Positions 10,529 to 21,784 are shown, counted from the stretch's first letter. The stretch is DNA of 64,000 bases from an uncultured Muribaculaceae bacterium (GCA_947629175.1 CANRCT010000011.1:1-64000); one strand, 5' to 3'. A program made the numbers and translations. The notes: generated from the sequence alone by a model not told the origin.

Positions 10529-11083
10529 TTACTTGGCGCTTGCCGACTTACCCGACTTGCGGCGGATAACCTCACCGACAAACTTGATACCCTTGCCCTT
10601 ATAGGGCTCCGGCTTGCGCAGCGAGCGGATCTTGGCGCAGACCTGACCCAGGAGCTGCTTGTCGTCGCTCTCAAGGATGATCAGCGGATTCTTGTTACGC
10701 TCGCTCTTGGCCTCTACTTTGACCTCCGGCGGAAGCTTTATATAGATGGCGTGGGAGTAACCCAGCGACAGCTCGAGCACCTGGCCCGTAGCAGAAGCAC
10801 GGTAGCCCACACCCACCAGTTCCATCTCCTTGCGGTAGCCTTCCGACACTCCCACCACCATGTTGTGGATAAGAGCACGGTAAAGACCGTGCTGCGCACG
10901 ATGCTCGCGGTCGTCGCTCGGACGGGTCAGAGTAAGATGGCCGTCCTCGACCGTAATCTGGAGTTCGGGATTGATCTTCTGGCTGAGTTCGCCCTTGGGA
11001 CCCTTCACGGTCACCACGTCGCCGGACACCTTGACGGTCACGCCGGCAGGGATTGCTATGGGAGCCTTACCTATTCTTGACAT
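10529..11083 (-). CDS. rplF: Ribosomal protein uL6
   Basis: A 184-residue 50S protein near the factor-binding centre, made of two repeated domains. The start MSRIGKAPIAIPAGVTV and the C-terminal KPEPYKGKGIKFVGEVIRRK signature are conserved. It follows rpsH by 16 bases. Confidence 0.98.
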   Translation of the reverse strand: MSRIGKAPIAIPAGVTVKVSGDVVTVKGPKGELSQKINPELQITVEDGHLTLTRPSDDREHRAQHGLYRALIHNMVVGVSEGYRKEMELVGVGYRASATGQVLELSLGYSHAIYIKLPPEVKVEAKSERNKNPLIILESDDKQLLGQVCAKIRSLRKPEPYKGKGIKFVGEVIRRKSGKSASAK

Positions 11084-11099
11084 AATCTATCCTCCTCCA

Positions 11100-11498
11100 T
11101 TAATAAACGTAACACAGCACTTCGCCTCCGACCTTAAGGTCTTTGGCCTTCTTGTTGGTCATCACGCCCTGCGATGTCGACAGAATGGCGATACCCAGTC
11201 CGTTGAGCACGCGGGGCATGTCCTTGTAGCCAGTATACTGGCGCAGACCCGGACGCGACACCCTCTTGAGGTCCTTTATCGCGTTGACCTTGTCAACCGG
11301 ATCATACTTCAGCGCGATCTTTATCACGCCTGCCGGGGTCTCACCGTCTATAAACTTATAGTTAAGAATATAGCCTTGTTCAAAAAGAATCTTGGTGATT
11401 TCTTTTTTCAAGTTTGAGGCAGGAATCTCCACCACGCGGTGGTTGGCCTTGATGGCATTCCTCAATCTTGTCAGATAATCTGCTATTGGATCAGTCAT
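11100..11498 (-). CDS. rpsH: Ribosomal protein uS8
   Basis: A 132-residue primary 16S rRNA-binding protein needed for assembly of the central domain. It starts MTDPIADYLTRLRNAIKANH and carries the C-terminal signature LNGLGIAILSTSQGVMTNKKA. In E. coli S8 represses the spc operon; here its gene follows a 129-base gap with hairpins, annotated separately. Confidence 0.98.
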   Translation of the reverse strand: MTDPIADYLTRLRNAIKANHRVVEIPASNLKKEITKILFEQGYILNYKFIDGETPAGVIKIALKYDPVDKVNAIKDLKRVSRPGLRQYTGYKDMPRVLNGLGIAILSTSQGVMTNKKAKDLKVGGEVLCYVY

Positions 11499-11627
11499 TT
11501 TTTGATATTGTTTAAATTGATTCGGACAGGCCGAACAATATTTAATACTCGTCGGTTTTCATTCCGGAGAGCCGCCTCCGCCGTGCCGTCGACGGCACTG
11601 TGGCAGGGCGTCCCGCGCAGCATATGT
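11499..11627 (-). promoter_or_regulatory. Structured gap upstream of rpsH, candidate S8 control region
   Basis: A 129-base gap between rpsN and rpsH in a tightly packed cluster. It contains the perfect 16-bp palindrome GTGCCGTCGACGGCAC at 11583-11598 and the hairpin TTCGG-acagg-CCGAA at 11521-11535. No promoter motif or reading frame was seen. A role in S8 feedback or mRNA processing is inference. Confidence 0.4.
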
Positions 11628-11897
11628 TTACCAGCTTGCTTTCTTCACACCCGGAATCAGACCCTGCGAGGCCATCTCGCGGAACTGTATTCTCGACAGT
11701 CCGAACTGGCGCATGTAGCCTTTCGGACGGCCTGTGATGGTGCAGCGGTTGTGCATGCGCACCTTCGAGGCGTTTTTCGGCAGCAGCTGCAGGCCCTCAT
11801 AGTCGCCGGCTGCCTTCAGGGCATCGTGCTTGGCGGCATACTTGGCCACGAGCTTCGCTCTCTTCACCTCGCGGGCTTTCATTGATTCTTTTGCCAT
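11628..11897 (-). CDS. rpsN: Ribosomal protein uS14, long zinc-free form
   Basis: An 89-residue protein of the 30S head. The short form (about 61 residues) carries two CxxC pairs; this long form has a single cysteine (NRCTITGRP) and so cannot make the zinc site. The C-terminal signature [19 protein letters not shown] is clear. Confidence 0.97.
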   Translation of the reverse strand: MAKESMKAREVKRAKLVAKYAAKHDALKAAGDYEGLQLLPKNASKVRMHNRCTITGRPKGYMRQFGLSRIQFREMASQGLIPGVKKASW

Positions 11898-11918
11898 TTC
11901 TTATAGTCTGCTTGTTGT

Positions 11919-12473
11919 TTACTTTTTAGCATTCTTGAAGGGCAGACCGAACTCCTTGAGCAGGGCGTAGCCCTCTTCGTCGGTGTTGGCCGAGGTCACG
12001 AAAGTGATATTCATGCCCATCAGCTTGCTGATATTGTCGATGTTGATCTCCGGGAAGATGATCTGCTCGGTGATGCCGAGGGTGTAGTTGCCACGGCCGT
12101 CGAGCTTGCCTTCGATACCCTTGAAGTCGCGGATACGGGGCAGAGCCACGCGGATCAGACGCTCCAGGAACTCATACATCTTGTCGCGGCGAAGAGTCAC
12201 CATCACGCCGATGGGCATCTTCTTGCGAAGCTTGAAGTTGGAGATATCCTTGCGCGAGAGAGTGGCCACAGCCTTCTGGCCGGTGATGTCGGTCAGCTCG
12301 CGGATAGCGGTCTCGATGATCTTCTTGTCCTGAGTGGCGTCGCCCAGACCCTGATTGATCACAATCTTCTTCAGACGGGGCACCTGCATGACGCTTGTAT
12401 AGTTGAACTGCTTCTCCAGAGCAGGCACTATGCGCTCCTTATAGTCGTTTTTCAGTGTCGTTGTGCTCATCAC
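11919..12473 (-). CDS. rplE: Ribosomal protein uL5
   Basis: A 184-residue 5S rRNA-binding protein that contacts P-site tRNA. Family features are [38 protein letters not shown] and the C-terminal [15 protein letters not shown]. Its start codon overlaps the end of rplX by 4 bases. Confidence 0.98.
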   Translation of the reverse strand: MMSTTTLKNDYKERIVPALEKQFNYTSVMQVPRLKKIVINQGLGDATQDKKIIETAIRELTDITGQKAVATLSRKDISNFKLRKKMPIGVMVTLRRDKMYEFLERLIRVALPRIRDFKGIEGKLDGRGNYTLGITEQIIFPEINIDNISKLMGMNITFVTSANTDEEGYALLKEFGLPFKNAKK

Positions 12474-12790
12474 TTAATCTCCTCTCCTGACTTTTGTGCG
12501 TAACGTACGGCGTGTCCCTCAGCGTCCTTCTTGCGGTAGACGCGGGTCGGCTTGCCGCTCTTGGGGTCAATCAGGCTCAGATTCGAAACGTGTACCGGAG
12601 CCTCCATCTTCACTAATCCGCCCTGCGGATGCTTGGCGCTGGGCTTGGTTGCCTTCGTGACGACATTCACGCCCTCCACGATGGCACGCTGCTTGGCCGT
12701 ATCGACCTTCAGCACGCGGCCCGTCTTGCCGCGGTCGTCGCCCGCAAGCACGTAGACTGTGTCGCCCTTCTTGATATTAATCTTGTTCAT
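12470..12790 (-). CDS. rplX: Ribosomal protein uL24
   Basis: A 106-residue assembly-initiator protein of the 50S subunit. The N-terminal KOW motif is visible in [20 protein letters not shown], followed by [14 protein letters not shown]. It overlaps rplE by 4 bases, which suggests translational coupling. Confidence 0.97.
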   Translation of the reverse strand: MNKINIKKGDTVYVLAGDDRGKTGRVLKVDTAKQRAIVEGVNVVTKATKPSAKHPQGGLVKMEAPVHVSNLSLIDPKSGKPTRVYRKKDAEGHAVRYAQKSGEEIK

Positions 12791-12815
12791 TGTCTCTGTT
12801 GTACTTTCACGGGGA

Positions 12816-13181
12816 TTATAACACTTCCGGAGCCAGCGACACGATCTTCATGTTGGTGGCGCGGAGTTCGCGGGCCACCGGACCGAAGATACGGGTGCCG
12901 CGCAGTTCGCCGGCATTGTTGAGAAGCACGCAGGCATTGTCGTCGAAGCGGATATAGCTTCCGTCCTGTCTGCGGATCTCCTTCTTGGTGCGTACCACCA
13001 CGGCCTTCGACACCGTGCCCTTCTTCACGTCCGACGAAGGGATCACGCTCTTGACCGACACCACGATGATGTCGCCCACTGTGGCGTAGCGGCGGCCGGT
13101 GCCACCCAGCACGTGGATGCACAGGGCCTCCTTGGCGCCGCTGTTGTCGGCTACAGTCAATCGGCTTTCTGTCTGTATCAT
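12816..13181 (-). CDS. rplN: Ribosomal protein uL14
   Basis: A 121-residue 50S interface protein. The start [19 protein letters not shown] and the end [18 protein letters not shown] are near-invariant in the family, and the length is typical. Confidence 0.98.
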   Translation of the reverse strand: MIQTESRLTVADNSGAKEALCIHVLGGTGRRYATVGDIIVVSVKSVIPSSDVKKGTVSKAVVVRTKKEIRRQDGSYIRFDDNACVLLNNAGELRGTRIFGPVARELRATNMKIVSLAPEVL

Positions 13182-13186
13182 GATGC

Positions 13187-13444
13187 TTACTTAACTTTTT
13201 CGATGATTTCTACTAATCTCCATCTCTTGGTCTTGCTCAAGGGGCGGGTCTCCATCAGTCTTACGGTGTCGCCTACAGAGCACTCGTTGTTCTCGTCGTG
13301 GGCGTGATACTTCTTTGTCTTGTTGACAAACTTGCCGTAGATGGGGTGTTTCTCCTTCCACTTCACGGTCACGGTGATCGTCTTGTCGCCCTTGTTGCTC
13401 GACACAACGCCTATGCGTTCCTTACGTAAATTTCTTTCTTCCAT
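13187..13444 (-). CDS. rpsQ: Ribosomal protein uS17
   Basis: An 85-residue primary 16S rRNA-binding protein with an OB fold. Conserved parts are [19 protein letters not shown] and the loop [20 protein letters not shown]. It begins 17 bases after rpmC. Confidence 0.97.
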   Translation of the reverse strand: MEERNLRKERIGVVSSNKGDKTITVTVKWKEKHPIYGKFVNKTKKYHAHDENNECSVGDTVRLMETRPLSKTKRWRLVEIIEKVK

Positions 13445-13461
13445 AGTTTCCTCAGCGCTGT

Positions 13462-13659
13462 TTATTTGTTGTTGAGCTCACGCTGGCGCAACTCTGTCTT
13501 CACGCGGGCTATCATGCGGCGGTCGCGGCGTATCTGAGCGGGATTGTCAATCGGAGATACCGAATGATTGATCTTCAGCTGCGCATATTCATGCTCCATC
13601 ACTTCCAGACGCTCCTTGAGGTCCTGCGTGCTCAGCTCTTTTATCTCTACTTTTTTCAT
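13462..13659 (-). CDS. rpmC: Ribosomal protein uL29
   Basis: A 65-residue, mostly helical protein at the tunnel exit where trigger factor and SRP dock. It shows the family pattern: an acidic/basic N-terminal helix ([19 protein letters not shown]), then [19 protein letters not shown]. Confidence 0.96.
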   Translation of the reverse strand: MKKVEIKELSTQDLKERLEVMEHEYAQLKINHSVSPIDNPAQIRRDRRMIARVKTELRQRELNNK

Positions 13660-13665
13660 AATCGC

Positions 13666-14097
13666 TTACACGTTTTGAGTCGGATCATAGTCACGACGTA
13701 CCACAAACTTCGTTATCACCGGAAGCTTCTGGGCTGCAAGGCGCAGAGCCTCCTTGGCGATGTCGTAGCTGACGCCCTCCACCTCGATGAGCATGCGGCC
13801 GGGAGTCACAGGAGCCACGAAACCTTCGGGCGAACCTTTACCTTTACCCATTCGCACCTCGGCAGGCTTCTTGGTGATAGGCTTGTCGGGGAAAATGCGG
13901 ATCCATATCTGGCCCTGACGCTGCATGTAGCGGGTCACGGCCACACGGGCAGCCTCGATCTGACGGCCCGTGATCCACTTCGACTCAAGAGTCTTAATGC
14001 CAAACGAACCGAAGGCCAACTGGTTGCCACGCTGAGCGATGCCCTTCATGCGGCCTTTCTGCGCGCGGCGGAATTTTGTTTTCTTGGGTTGTAACAT
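13666..14097 (-). CDS. rplP: Ribosomal protein uL16
   Basis: A 143-residue 50S protein that organises the A-site tRNA elbow. The start [19 protein letters not shown] and [20 protein letters not shown] are conserved. The conserved Arg region after [14 protein letters not shown] is present. Confidence 0.98.
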   Translation of the reverse strand: MLQPKKTKFRRAQKGRMKGIAQRGNQLAFGSFGIKTLESKWITGRQIEAARVAVTRYMQRQGQIWIRIFPDKPITKKPAEVRMGKGKGSPEGFVAPVTPGRMLIEVEGVSYDIAKEALRLAAQKLPVITKFVVRRDYDPTQNV

Positions 14098-14118
14098 CTT
14101 CTTTTACTATGAGTTGGT

Positions 14119-14850
14119 TTAACGGTTGCCTGCGCCACCCTTACCGCCGCGGTCGCGACGGGGAGCGCCCTGGCCCGGACGGCTCTCTTTGCTCTGAGCT
14201 GTGAATGAAGGAGCCAGATCTTTCTTGCCATAGACCTCGCCACGGCAGATCCACACCTTGACGCCGATCACACCCACCTTGGTGTGGGCCTCCACCAGAG
14301 CGTAGTCGATGTCGGCACGCAGTGTGTGGAGAGGCGTACGGCCCTCCTTGAACATCTCGGAGCGCGCGATCTCGGCGCCGTTCAGACGGCCGCTGATCTG
14401 CACCTTGATGCCCTCGGCGCCGCTGCGCATCGTAGAGGCGATGGCCATCTTGACAGCACGGCGGTAGGCGATCTTGCCCTCGATCTGGCGCGCGATCGTG
14501 CTTGCCACGATCTGGGCGTCGAGATCCGGACGCTTCACTTCGAAAATATTGATCTGCACATCCTTGTCGGTGATCTTCTTGAGCTCTTCCTTAAGCTTGT
14601 CGACCTCCTGGCCGCCCTTGCCGATGATCAGGCCCGGACGAGAGGTGCACACCGTGATGGTGATAAGCTTGAGAGTGCGCTCGATGACGATGCGCGACAC
14701 GCTGCACTTGGCAAGGCGGACGTTGAGATACTTGCGCAGCTTCGAATCCTCAAGGATGTTGTCGGGCAGTTTCTTGACGTCATACCAGTTGGAGTCCCAA
14801 CCGCGGATGATTCCCAGACGGTTGCTAACAGGATTTACTTTCTGTCCCAT
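14119..14850 (-). CDS. rpsC: Ribosomal protein uS3
   Basis: A 243-residue 30S head protein with helicase-like contacts at the mRNA entry. It contains a KH domain ([20 protein letters not shown]) and the C-terminal uS3 domain ([20 protein letters not shown]). The Gly/Arg-rich C-terminal tail after about residue 215 is typical of Bacteroidota. Only 3 bases separate it from rplV. Confidence 0.98.
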   Translation of the reverse strand: MGQKVNPVSNRLGIIRGWDSNWYDVKKLPDNILEDSKLRKYLNVRLAKCSVSRIVIERTLKLITITVCTSRPGLIIGKGGQEVDKLKEELKKITDKDVQINIFEVKRPDLDAQIVASTIARQIEGKIAYRRAVKMAIASTMRSGAEGIKVQISGRLNGAEIARSEMFKEGRTPLHTLRADIDYALVEAHTKVGVIGVKVWICRGEVYGKKDLAPSFTAQSKESRPGQGAPRRDRGGKGGAGNR

Positions 14851-14853
14851 GCC

Positions 14854-15264
14854 TTATGCTTTCTTTTTAGCGTTTTCGATTGTGTCAACTATGAGAGTCA
14901 CGTGGTTGGCACGCTTGCGGATACGGTAACCGCGGCCCTGGGGAGCCGGACGCAGACGCTTCAGCATCGGAGCGCAGTTAACGTAGATAGTGCTCACACA
15001 CAGCTCGCCGTTCTCGGCCTTTCTCTCATTCTTGGCTTCCCAGTTGGCGATAGCGCTCCGCAGCAGCTTCTCGAGCTTGGCAGCGGCCTCCTTGTTGGAG
15101 AACTTCAGGATGCCCAGCGCACGGTATACTTCCACACCGCGCACCATATCCGCTACAAGACGCATCTTGCGCGGCGACGAAGGGATATTGGTCAGCTTCG
15201 CGAAGGCGATATCCTTGCGCTCGGCCTTGATCCTTTCGGCAGTATTTCTTTTTCTTACACCCAT
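14854..15264 (-). CDS. rplV: Ribosomal protein uL22
   Basis: A 136-residue protein whose extended hairpin lines the exit tunnel. Conserved segments are [14 protein letters not shown] and, in the hairpin, [19 protein letters not shown]. The N-terminus ([15 protein letters not shown]) is longer than in E. coli. Confidence 0.97.
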   Translation of the reverse strand: MGVRKRNTAERIKAERKDIAFAKLTNIPSSPRKMRLVADMVRGVEVYRALGILKFSNKEAAAKLEKLLRSAIANWEAKNERKAENGELCVSTIYVNCAPMLKRLRPAPQGRGYRIRKRANHVTLIVDTIENAKKKA

Positions 15265-15309
15265 TTGTATTTTTCTTTCTTTTTTCTTGTTAATGTCGGC
15301 GCTCCGCTA

Positions 15310-15576
15310 TCACTTCTTGTTGCCGCCGTGGCCGCGGAAGTTGCGTGTCGGAGCGAATTCTCCCAGCTTGTGGCCTACCATGTTCTCGGTCACGTAGACG
15401 GGGATGAACTTGTTGCCGTTGTGAACCGCAAACGTATGGCCTACGAACTCGGGAGCGATCATCGAAGCGCGGCTCCATGTCTTGATCACCGACTTCTTGC
15501 CGCTCTCTTCCATCGCGGTCACCTTCTTCTCCAGCTTCACGCTGATATACGGCCCTTTCTTTAACGAACGACTCAT
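15310..15576 (-). CDS. rpsS: Ribosomal protein uS19
   Basis: An 88-residue 30S head protein. It starts [19 protein letters not shown] and carries the signature [20 protein letters not shown] followed by [15 protein letters not shown]. It follows rplB by 21 bases. Confidence 0.98.
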   Translation of the reverse strand: MSRSLKKGPYISVKLEKKVTAMEESGKKSVIKTWSRASMIAPEFVGHTFAVHNGNKFIPVYVTENMVGHKLGEFAPTRNFRGHGGNKK

Positions 15577-15597
15577 ATTTGCTTCTACTTAATCAGA

Positions 15598-16425
15598 TTA
15601 CTTTTTTCTTCTTTCAATAATGTACTTCGAAGAGCTCTTCTTCGGCGCACGTGTCTTCAGACCCTTGCTGTAGAGACCCTTGCGCGAACGCGGGTGTCCG
15701 CCCGAAGCGCGTCCCTCGCCGCCGCCCATCGGGTGGTCGACAGGGTTCATCACGACGCCGCGGTTGCGCGGACGACGGCCCAGCCAGCGTGAGCGTCCGG
15801 CTTTGCCGCTGCGCTCCAGCGAGTGCTCGCTGTTGCCCACGACGCCTACCGTAGCCTTGCATGCGGCCAGGATCTTGCGGGTCTCGCCCGAAGGTAATTT
15901 GATTATAGCATAGTCGCCCTCGCGCGAGATAAGCTGCGCGAATGTGCCGGCCGAACGAGCCATGAACGCGCCCTGTCCGGGGCGGAGCTCAATGCAGTGG
16001 ATGAGGGTGCCGACGGGGATGTTTTTCAGAGGAAGCGAATTGCCTACCTCGGGAGCTGCTTCAGCTCCGCTCATCACCTTGGCACCTACTTCCAGGCCGT
16101 TGGGTGCAATGATGTATGCCTTGGCTCCGTCGACGTAGTAGAGCAGCGCGATGCGCGCCGACCTGTTGGGGTCATACTCTATCGACTTTACCACGGCAGG
16201 CACACCGTCTTTGTTTCTCTTGAAGTCGATGATGCGGTATTTCCTCTTGTGACCCCCACCCAGGTAACGGTTGGTGAGGTGTCCCTCGGCGTTGCGGCCG
16301 CCCGAGGATTTTTTGCCGACTGTAAGAGATTTTTCTGGCGTAGTAGCAGTGATCGTACCTTTAAACACGCCAATAACCTTGTGTCTCTGCCCCGGTGTTG
16401 TGGGCTTGAATTTTCTTACTGCCAT
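15598..16425 (-). CDS. rplB: Ribosomal protein uL2
   Basis: A 275-residue protein close to the peptidyl transferase centre. The RNA-binding core and the C-terminal signature [20 protein letters not shown], which includes the functionally important histidine, are present. It is 7 bases after rplW. Confidence 0.98.
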   Translation of the reverse strand: MAVRKFKPTTPGQRHKVIGVFKGTITATTPEKSLTVGKKSSGGRNAEGHLTNRYLGGGHKRKYRIIDFKRNKDGVPAVVKSIEYDPNRSARIALLYYVDGAKAYIIAPNGLEVGAKVMSGAEAAPEVGNSLPLKNIPVGTLIHCIELRPGQGAFMARSAGTFAQLISREGDYAIIKLPSGETRKILAACKATVGVVGNSEHSLERSGKAGRSRWLGRRPRNRGVVMNPVDHPMGGGEGRASGGHPRSRKGLYSKGLKTRAPKKSSSKYIIERRKK

Positions 16426-16432
16426 CTCTTAT

Positions 16433-16744
16433 TTATATGTTGCTGTAAAAGTCTATCGTCTGGCCTTCGCCTACAGTGATGAAAGCCTTCTTGTACGAGT
16501 TGCTCTTGCCGCGGAGAAGGCCGCTCTTGGTCCAGCGGCTCTTGTTCTTGCCGCGCACCACTGCCGTGTTGACGCTCACAACCTTGACGCCGTAAAGCTT
16601 CTCCACAAGGCTCTTGATCTCGGCCTTGTTGGCCTGGGGCGACACGCGGAAGGTGTAGCGGTTGAGCTTCTCCGTCAGCTTCGTCGCCTTTTCGGTGACT
16701 ATGGGGGTTATCGTTATGTCCATTTCGAGTTGCTTTTTTGTCAA
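16433..16744 (-). CDS. rplW: Ribosomal protein uL23
   Basis: A 103-residue exit-tunnel protein, docking site for trigger factor and SRP. Conserved features are [19 protein letters not shown] and [18 protein letters not shown]. It overlaps the end of rplD by 4 bases. Confidence 0.97.
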   Translation of the reverse strand: MTKKQLEMDITITPIVTEKATKLTEKLNRYTFRVSPQANKAEIKSLVEKLYGVKVVSVNTAVVRGKNKSRWTKSGLLRGKSNSYKKAFITVGEGQTIDFYSNI

Positions 16745-17361
16745 AGATTGTTTATGACCTCAAGGCCACCTTCCGTCAGGAGGATGGCATTGCTGTTCAT
16801 TATCGCATAAGTGTTGACGTCCGCAGCGCGCATGATGCAGGCACCCGGAACGTTTCGAGCCGACAAATATACGTTTTTATTATTGTCTGCTAAAATGACA
16901 AGCACCTTTTTGCCCTCGGCTTCAAGATTTTTAGCAAAATTTATAAAATCTTTAGTCTTCGGAGCCTCGAAAGTAAAGTTTTCCACTACCTTCACCTGAC
17001 CGTCCTGCACCTTGTAGGTCCAGGCGCTGCGGCGGGCGAGCTGCTTCACTTTCTTGTTGAGCTTGAAGCGGTAGTCGCGGGGACGCGGGCCGAAAACACG
17101 ACCGCCGCCCACGAGAACGGGCGAGTTGATGTCGCCGATACGTGCGCCGCCGCCACCCTTCTGCTTGTGGAGCTTGCGGGTCGAGCCCGAAACCTCGCTG
17201 CGCTCCTTCGACTTGTGTGTGCCCTGACGCTGGTTGGCCAGATACTGCTTCACGTCGAGGTATACCGAATGCTCGTTGGCGTCGATAGCGAATACAGCGT
17301 CGTTGAGCTCCGCCTTGCGGCCGGTGTCCTCACCTTTGATATTGTATATAGCGAGTTCCAT
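16741..17361 (-). CDS. rplD: Ribosomal protein uL4
   Basis: A 206-residue protein whose extended loop reaches the tunnel constriction. Loop features [20 protein letters not shown] and [20 protein letters not shown] are clear. In E. coli L4 represses the S10 operon; I saw no long leader before rpsJ here that would host such control. Its start overlaps the rplC stop by one base (TAATG). Confidence 0.97.
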   Translation of the reverse strand: MELAIYNIKGEDTGRKAELNDAVFAIDANEHSVYLDVKQYLANQRQGTHKSKERSEVSGSTRKLHKQKGGGGARIGDINSPVLVGGGRVFGPRPRDYRFKLNKKVKQLARRSAWTYKVQDGQVKVVENFTFEAPKTKDFINFAKNLEAEGKKVLVILADNNKNVYLSARNVPGACIMRAADVNTYAIMNSNAILLTEGGLEVINNL

Positions 17362-17981
17362 TATTTCTCAATTTTTACGATTGAACCTTTACATCCGGGT
17401 ATCGAACCCTTGATCAGAAGCAGATTGTGCTCCGGCATCACGCGCAGCACCTGGAGGTTCTGCACCGTCACGTTCTCGTTGCCCATCTGGCCGGCCATAC
17501 GCATGCCCTTGAACACCTTTGCAGGGTAAGAGCAGGCGCCCACCGAACCCGGAGCACGCAGACGGTTGTGCTGGCCATGAGTGCTCTGGCCTACACCGCC
17601 GAAGCCATGGCGCTTCACCACGCCCTGGTAGCCTTTACCTTTCGAAGTTCCCTGGATGTCGACGAAGTCGCTTTCCGAGAAAAGGTTGTCTACCGTGATG
17701 GTGTCGCCGGCCTTGTATTCGCCTTCAAAGCCCTTGAACTCGGCCAAGTGTCGCTGCGGGTTGACTCCTGCCTTCTTGAAGTGGCCGGCCTCGGGAGCGT
17801 TGGTGTGCTTGTCTTTCTTCTCGACAAAACCAAGCTGCAGGGCGCTGTAGCCGTCAGTTTCGGCAGTCTTTACCTGAGTCACTACGCAAGGACCTACTTC
17901 GATAACAGTGCACGGCACGTTCTTGCCGTCGGCACTGAAAACGGATGTCATTCCGATTTTCTTTCCTAATAATCCTGGCAT
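17361..17981 (-). CDS. rplC: Ribosomal protein uL3
   Basis: A 206-residue early-assembly 50S protein. Signatures are [15 protein letters not shown], the loop [20 protein letters not shown] near the peptidyl transferase centre, and [20 protein letters not shown]. The glutamine in GVGQSTHGQ is in the position methylated by PrmB in E. coli. Confidence 0.98.
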   Translation of the reverse strand: MPGLLGKKIGMTSVFSADGKNVPCTVIEVGPCVVTQVKTAETDGYSALQLGFVEKKDKHTNAPEAGHFKKAGVNPQRHLAEFKGFEGEYKAGDTITVDNLFSESDFVDIQGTSKGKGYQGVVKRHGFGGVGQSTHGQHNRLRAPGSVGACSYPAKVFKGMRMAGQMGNENVTVQNLQVLRVMPEHNLLLIKGSIPGCKGSIVKIEK

Positions 17982-18040
17982 TTCTCTTTGTTTTTAATCG
18001 TTGCTTTTCGTTGAATGTCTCTGAATCTCCCGTGAGGTCA

Positions 18041-18346
18041 TCACACCTTGATCTCAACCTCCACGCCGCTCGGAAGCTCAAGCTTCATAAGCGCGTCGAC
18101 GGTCTTGGCTGTCGAATTGTAGATGTCGATCAGACGCTTGAACGAAGAGAGCTGGAACTGCTCGCGGCTCTTCTTGTTGACAAACGTCGAGCGGTTGACA
18201 GTGAAGATCCGCTTGTGGGTAGGCAGGGGTATCGGGCCGCTTATCACAGCGCCGGTAGCCTTTACGGTCTTCACGATCTTCTCAGCCGACTTGTCGACCA
18301 GATTGTGATCGTAAGATTTCAGTTTGATTCTGATTTTCTGGCTCAT
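18041..18346 (-). CDS. rpsJ: Ribosomal protein uS10
   Basis: A 101-residue 30S head protein (NusE), also a transcription antitermination factor. It has the conserved [20 protein letters not shown] and [20 protein letters not shown]. It lies between fusA and rplC with no tuf gene in between, the usual arrangement in Bacteroidota. Confidence 0.98.
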   Translation of the reverse strand: MSQKIRIKLKSYDHNLVDKSAEKIVKTVKATGAVISGPIPLPTHKRIFTVNRSTFVNKKSREQFQLSSFKRLIDIYNSTAKTVDALMKLELPSGVEVEIKV

Positions 18347-18371
18347 ATTGTTGTTTGGAATGAATGATTTT

Positions 18372-20498
18372 TTACTTGAGCAAATCCACGCGGCCCTGGC
18401 ACTCGGTCAGCACGTTCTTGGCGATCGAGCTGCTTACCTCGCTGTAGTGGGAGAACGACATGGTCGAAGTAGCGCGGCCCGATGTGATCGTACGCAGAGC
18501 GGTCACGTAGCCGAACATCTCGGCAAGCGGAGCCTTTGCCTTCACCACGCGTGCGCCGCTGCGGCTTGTCTCCATGCCTTCCACCTGGCCGCGACGCTTG
18601 TTGAGGTCGGAGATCACGTCGCCCATGTTCTCCTCCGGCGTCACTACCTCGATCTTCATGATCGGCTCCAGAAGCACGGGGCCGGCCTTTTCCGAAGCCT
18701 TCTTGAAGGCCTGGATGGCGCAGAGCTCAAACGACAGCTGGTCGGAGTCGACCGGATGGAACGAACCGTCGATCACGGTCACCTTCAGGTGCTCCACGGG
18801 ATAACCGGCGAGAACGCCGTTCTTCATAGCGTTGGTGAAACCCTTCTGGATGCTCGGGATGAATTCCTTGGGGATATTGCCGCCCTTCACCTCGTCGACA
18901 AACTGGAGGTTGCCCTCGAAGCCCTCGTCGACAGGCTCCACGCGCACGATGATATCGGCGAATTTACCACGGCCGCCGGTCTGCTTCTTAAACACCTCGC
19001 GGAGCTCCACAGGCTTGGTGATGGCCTCCTTGTAGGTAACCTGCGGACGGCCCTGGTTGCACTCTACCTTGAACTCGCGGCGCAGACGGTCGATGATGAT
19101 GTCGAGGTGAAGCTCGCCCATGCCGCTGATGACGGTCTGGCCGGTCTCCTCGTTGGTCTGCACGCGGAATGTCGGATCCTCCTCGGCCAGCTTCTGCAGG
19201 CCCACGCCCAGCTTGTCGAGGTCTTTCTGAGTCTTGGGCTCTACGGCGATACCGATCACGGGATCGGGGAAGTCCATGGCCTCAAGCACGATCGGGTGGT
19301 TCTCGTCGCACAGCGTGTCACCGGTGCGGATATCCTTGAAGCCCACGCCTGCGCCTATATCGCCGCAGCCGATCATCTCTTTAGCGTTCTGCTTGTTGGA
19401 GTGCATCTGGAACAGACGGCTGACGCGCTCCTTCTTGCCCGAGCGGGCGTTGAGCACATAGCTGCCGGCAACGACGTCGCCGCTGTAGACGCGGAAGAAT
19501 GTCAGACGGCCTACATAGGGGTCGGTAGCGATCTTGAACGCCAGAGCGCACATCGGAGCGTCGCTCGAAGGCTCGCGGGTCTCGATCTCGTCGGGATTGC
19601 CGGGGTTGTGGCCCTCGACTGCGCCGGCGTCGAGAGGCGACGGCAGGTAAGCGCAGACTGCGTCGAGCAGCGGCTGCACGCCCTTGTTCTTGAACGACGA
19701 GCCGCAGATCATCGGCACGATCTCCATAGCCAGAGTGCCCTTGCGCAGAGCGCGGCGTATCTCGTCCTCGGTGATCGTGGAGGGGTCGTCGAAATATTTC
19801 TCCATGAGAGCGTCGTCAAACTCGGCGATCTTCTCAAGCATCTTGTCGTGGTATTCCTGAGCCTCGTCCATAAGGTTGGCGGGAATCTCGTCCACCTCAT
19901 ACTCGGCGCCCATGGTCTCGTCGTGCCAGAAAATGGCTTTCATGCGGATCAGGTCGACAACGCCCTTGAATGTCTCCTCGGCGCCGATAGGTATCTGTAT
20001 CGGGCAGGGGTTTGCGCCGAGCACATCCTTGAGCTGGCGGCACACCTCGAAGAAGTTCGCGCCCGAGCGGTCCATCTTGTTGACGTAGCCGATACGGGGC
20101 ACATTGTACTTATCGGCCTGACGCCATACGGTCTCCGACTGAGGCTCTACGCCGCCTACGGCGCAGAATGTAGCGACAGCGCCGTCGAGCACACGCAGCG
20201 AACGCTCCACCTCGACGGTGAAGTCCACGTGTCCCGGAGTGTCGATAAGATTGATCTTGTATTTTTCGTCGGCGTATTTCCAGAATGCCGTTGTGGCGGC
20301 CGAAGTGATGGTGATGCCACGCTCCTGCTCCTGCTCCATCCAGTCCATGGTGGCGCCGCCGTCGTGCACCTCACCTATCTTGTGAGTCAGACCCGTGTAG
20401 AAAAGTATACGCTCCGAAGTCGTCGTCTTGCCGGCGTCGATATGAGCCATGATACCTATGTTGCGGGTAAACTTCAGTTGTTCGTCAGATTTTGCCAT
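18372..20498 (-). CDS. fusA: Elongation factor G
   Basis: A 708-residue translocation GTPase. The P-loop [19 protein letters not shown] lies near residues 18-36; the switch [17 protein letters not shown] and [10 protein letters not shown] (G4) follow. Domain IV contains [20 protein letters not shown] and the C-terminal domain V ends near [13 protein letters not shown] single full-length canonical EF-G, 53 bases after rpsG. Confidence 0.98.
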   Translation of the reverse strand: MAKSDEQLKFTRNIGIMAHIDAGKTTTSERILFYTGLTHKIGEVHDGGATMDWMEQEQERGITITSAATTAFWKYADEKYKINLIDTPGHVDFTVEVERSLRVLDGAVATFCAVGGVEPQSETVWRQADKYNVPRIGYVNKMDRSGANFFEVCRQLKDVLGANPCPIQIPIGAEETFKGVVDLIRMKAIFWHDETMGAEYEVDEIPANLMDEAQEYHDKMLEKIAEFDDALMEKYFDDPSTITEDEIRRALRKGTLAMEIVPMICGSSFKNKGVQPLLDAVCAYLPSPLDAGAVEGHNPGNPDEIETREPSSDAPMCALAFKIATDPYVGRLTFFRVYSGDVVAGSYVLNARSGKKERVSRLFQMHSNKQNAKEMIGCGDIGAGVGFKDIRTGDTLCDENHPIVLEAMDFPDPVIGIAVEPKTQKDLDKLGVGLQKLAEEDPTFRVQTNEETGQTVISGMGELHLDIIIDRLRREFKVECNQGRPQVTYKEAITKPVELREVFKKQTGGRGKFADIIVRVEPVDEGFEGNLQFVDEVKGGNIPKEFIPSIQKGFTNAMKNGVLAGYPVEHLKVTVIDGSFHPVDSDQLSFELCAIQAFKKASEKAGPVLLEPIMKIEVVTPEENMGDVISDLNKRRGQVEGMETSRSGARVVKAKAPLAEMFGYVTALRTITSGRATSTMSFSHYSEVSSSIAKNVLTECQGRVDLLK

Positions 20499-20551
20499 TG
20501 ATCAAATATTGTGTCGTTTTCGATGTATTGTTGGTCACGCACGCCGGCTTA

Positions 20552-21028
20552 TCAGAAACGGAAGTGGGCGAAAGCGCGGTTGGCCTCGGCCATCTTGTGC
20601 ATGTCCTCCTTGCGCTTGAATGCGCCGCCCTGCTCGTTGTAGGCATCGACGATCTCAGCGGCCAGCTTGTCGGCCATCGTCTTGCCGCCGCGCTTGCGGG
20701 CGTAAGATATAAGGTTCTTCATGGATATCGACTCCTTGCGGTCGGGACGGATCTCCGTGGGCACCTGGAATGTGGCGCCACCTACGCGGCGGCTCTTCAC
20801 CTCCACCTGGGGAGTTACGTTTTCCAGAGCTTTCTTCCACACCTCAAGGGCTGTCTTCTCCTCGTTGGGGAGCTTGCTCTTCACGGTCTCGAGAGCGCTG
20901 TAGAATATCGTGTAAGCGGTGTTCTTCTTGCCGTCATACATCAGATGATTCACAAATTTCGACACGCGAACGTCGTTAAACACCGGATCGGGCAATACAA
21001 TCCGCTTTTTGGGCTTTGCTTTTCTCAT
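20552..21028 (-). CDS. rpsG: Ribosomal protein uS7
   Basis: A 158-residue primary 16S rRNA-binding protein of the 30S head. I chose the start [15 protein letters not shown] at 21028. An in-frame ATG 54 bases upstream would add a lysine/threonine-rich stretch not seen in the family. The signature [17 protein letters not shown] and the C-terminal helix [17 protein letters not shown] are clear. In E. coli S7 represses the str operon by binding the rpsL-rpsG gap; here that gap is 189 bases. Confidence 0.96.
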   Translation of the reverse strand: MRKAKPKKRIVLPDPVFNDVRVSKFVNHLMYDGKKNTAYTIFYSALETVKSKLPNEEKTALEVWKKALENVTPQVEVKSRRVGGATFQVPTEIRPDRKESISMKNLISYARKRGGKTMADKLAAEIVDAYNEQGGAFKRKEDMHKMAEANRAFAHFRF

Positions 21029-21217
21029 TTTTAATTTAAGTGTTGTTTTTGTTTGCTTGGTTGCTGCATCTTTCTTCTTCAACTGACAGCGCCCTCCGGC
21101 GCCCGTTTACTCAACCTTGAATTAGCCTTCCAGTAAATCAAAAACGAAGTTAAAAACTTTGTTTTTCCTCCCCGCACACCGGGGAAGTCCGTAAGAATCG
21201 GCTTATTCCTGCGCGGT
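21029..21217 (-). promoter_or_regulatory. Structured rpsL-rpsG gap, candidate S7 control region
   Basis: This 189-base gap holds three hairpins: CCCCG-cacac-CGGGG at 21170-21184, an arm pair at 21142-21151 and 21155-21164 (AAACGAAGTT/AACTTTGTTT), and GCGCC-ctcc-GGCGC at 21089-21102. No TAnnTTTG promoter was seen. In E. coli the corresponding gap binds S7; a similar role here is inference. Confidence 0.45.
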
Positions 21218-21601
<384 letters not shown>

Positions 21602-21752
21602 CTTAGTCTTTTACTTTTTAACTTTTCGTTTATTACTGATTTCTTTTCGTTTCTTCCGAACAGGCTTTTCCGCACTCCGCATGAACCAGCCCGACACACT
21701 GCCTGACAGGCAGTTACAGCCGAGTTTACACACTTTGTCCATTAAAGCGATG

Positions 21753-21784
21753 CAAAATTACTCACTAATTTTCTAATACGCAAA
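21753..21784 (-). promoter_or_regulatory. Promoter of the ribosomal protein cluster
   Basis: On the minus strand TTTG (complement of 21781-21784) is followed after exactly 20 bases by TAATTTTG (complement of 21753-21760). This is a near-consensus Bacteroidota promoter. The leader to rpsL at 21601 would be about 145 bases. It lies back to back with the promoter of the nucleotidyltransferase-like gene. Confidence 0.85.

Noticed and set aside
18347..18371. Missing tuf gene between fusA and rpsJ
   Set aside because: The absence of tuf here is usual for Bacteroidota, so it is not a loss event.
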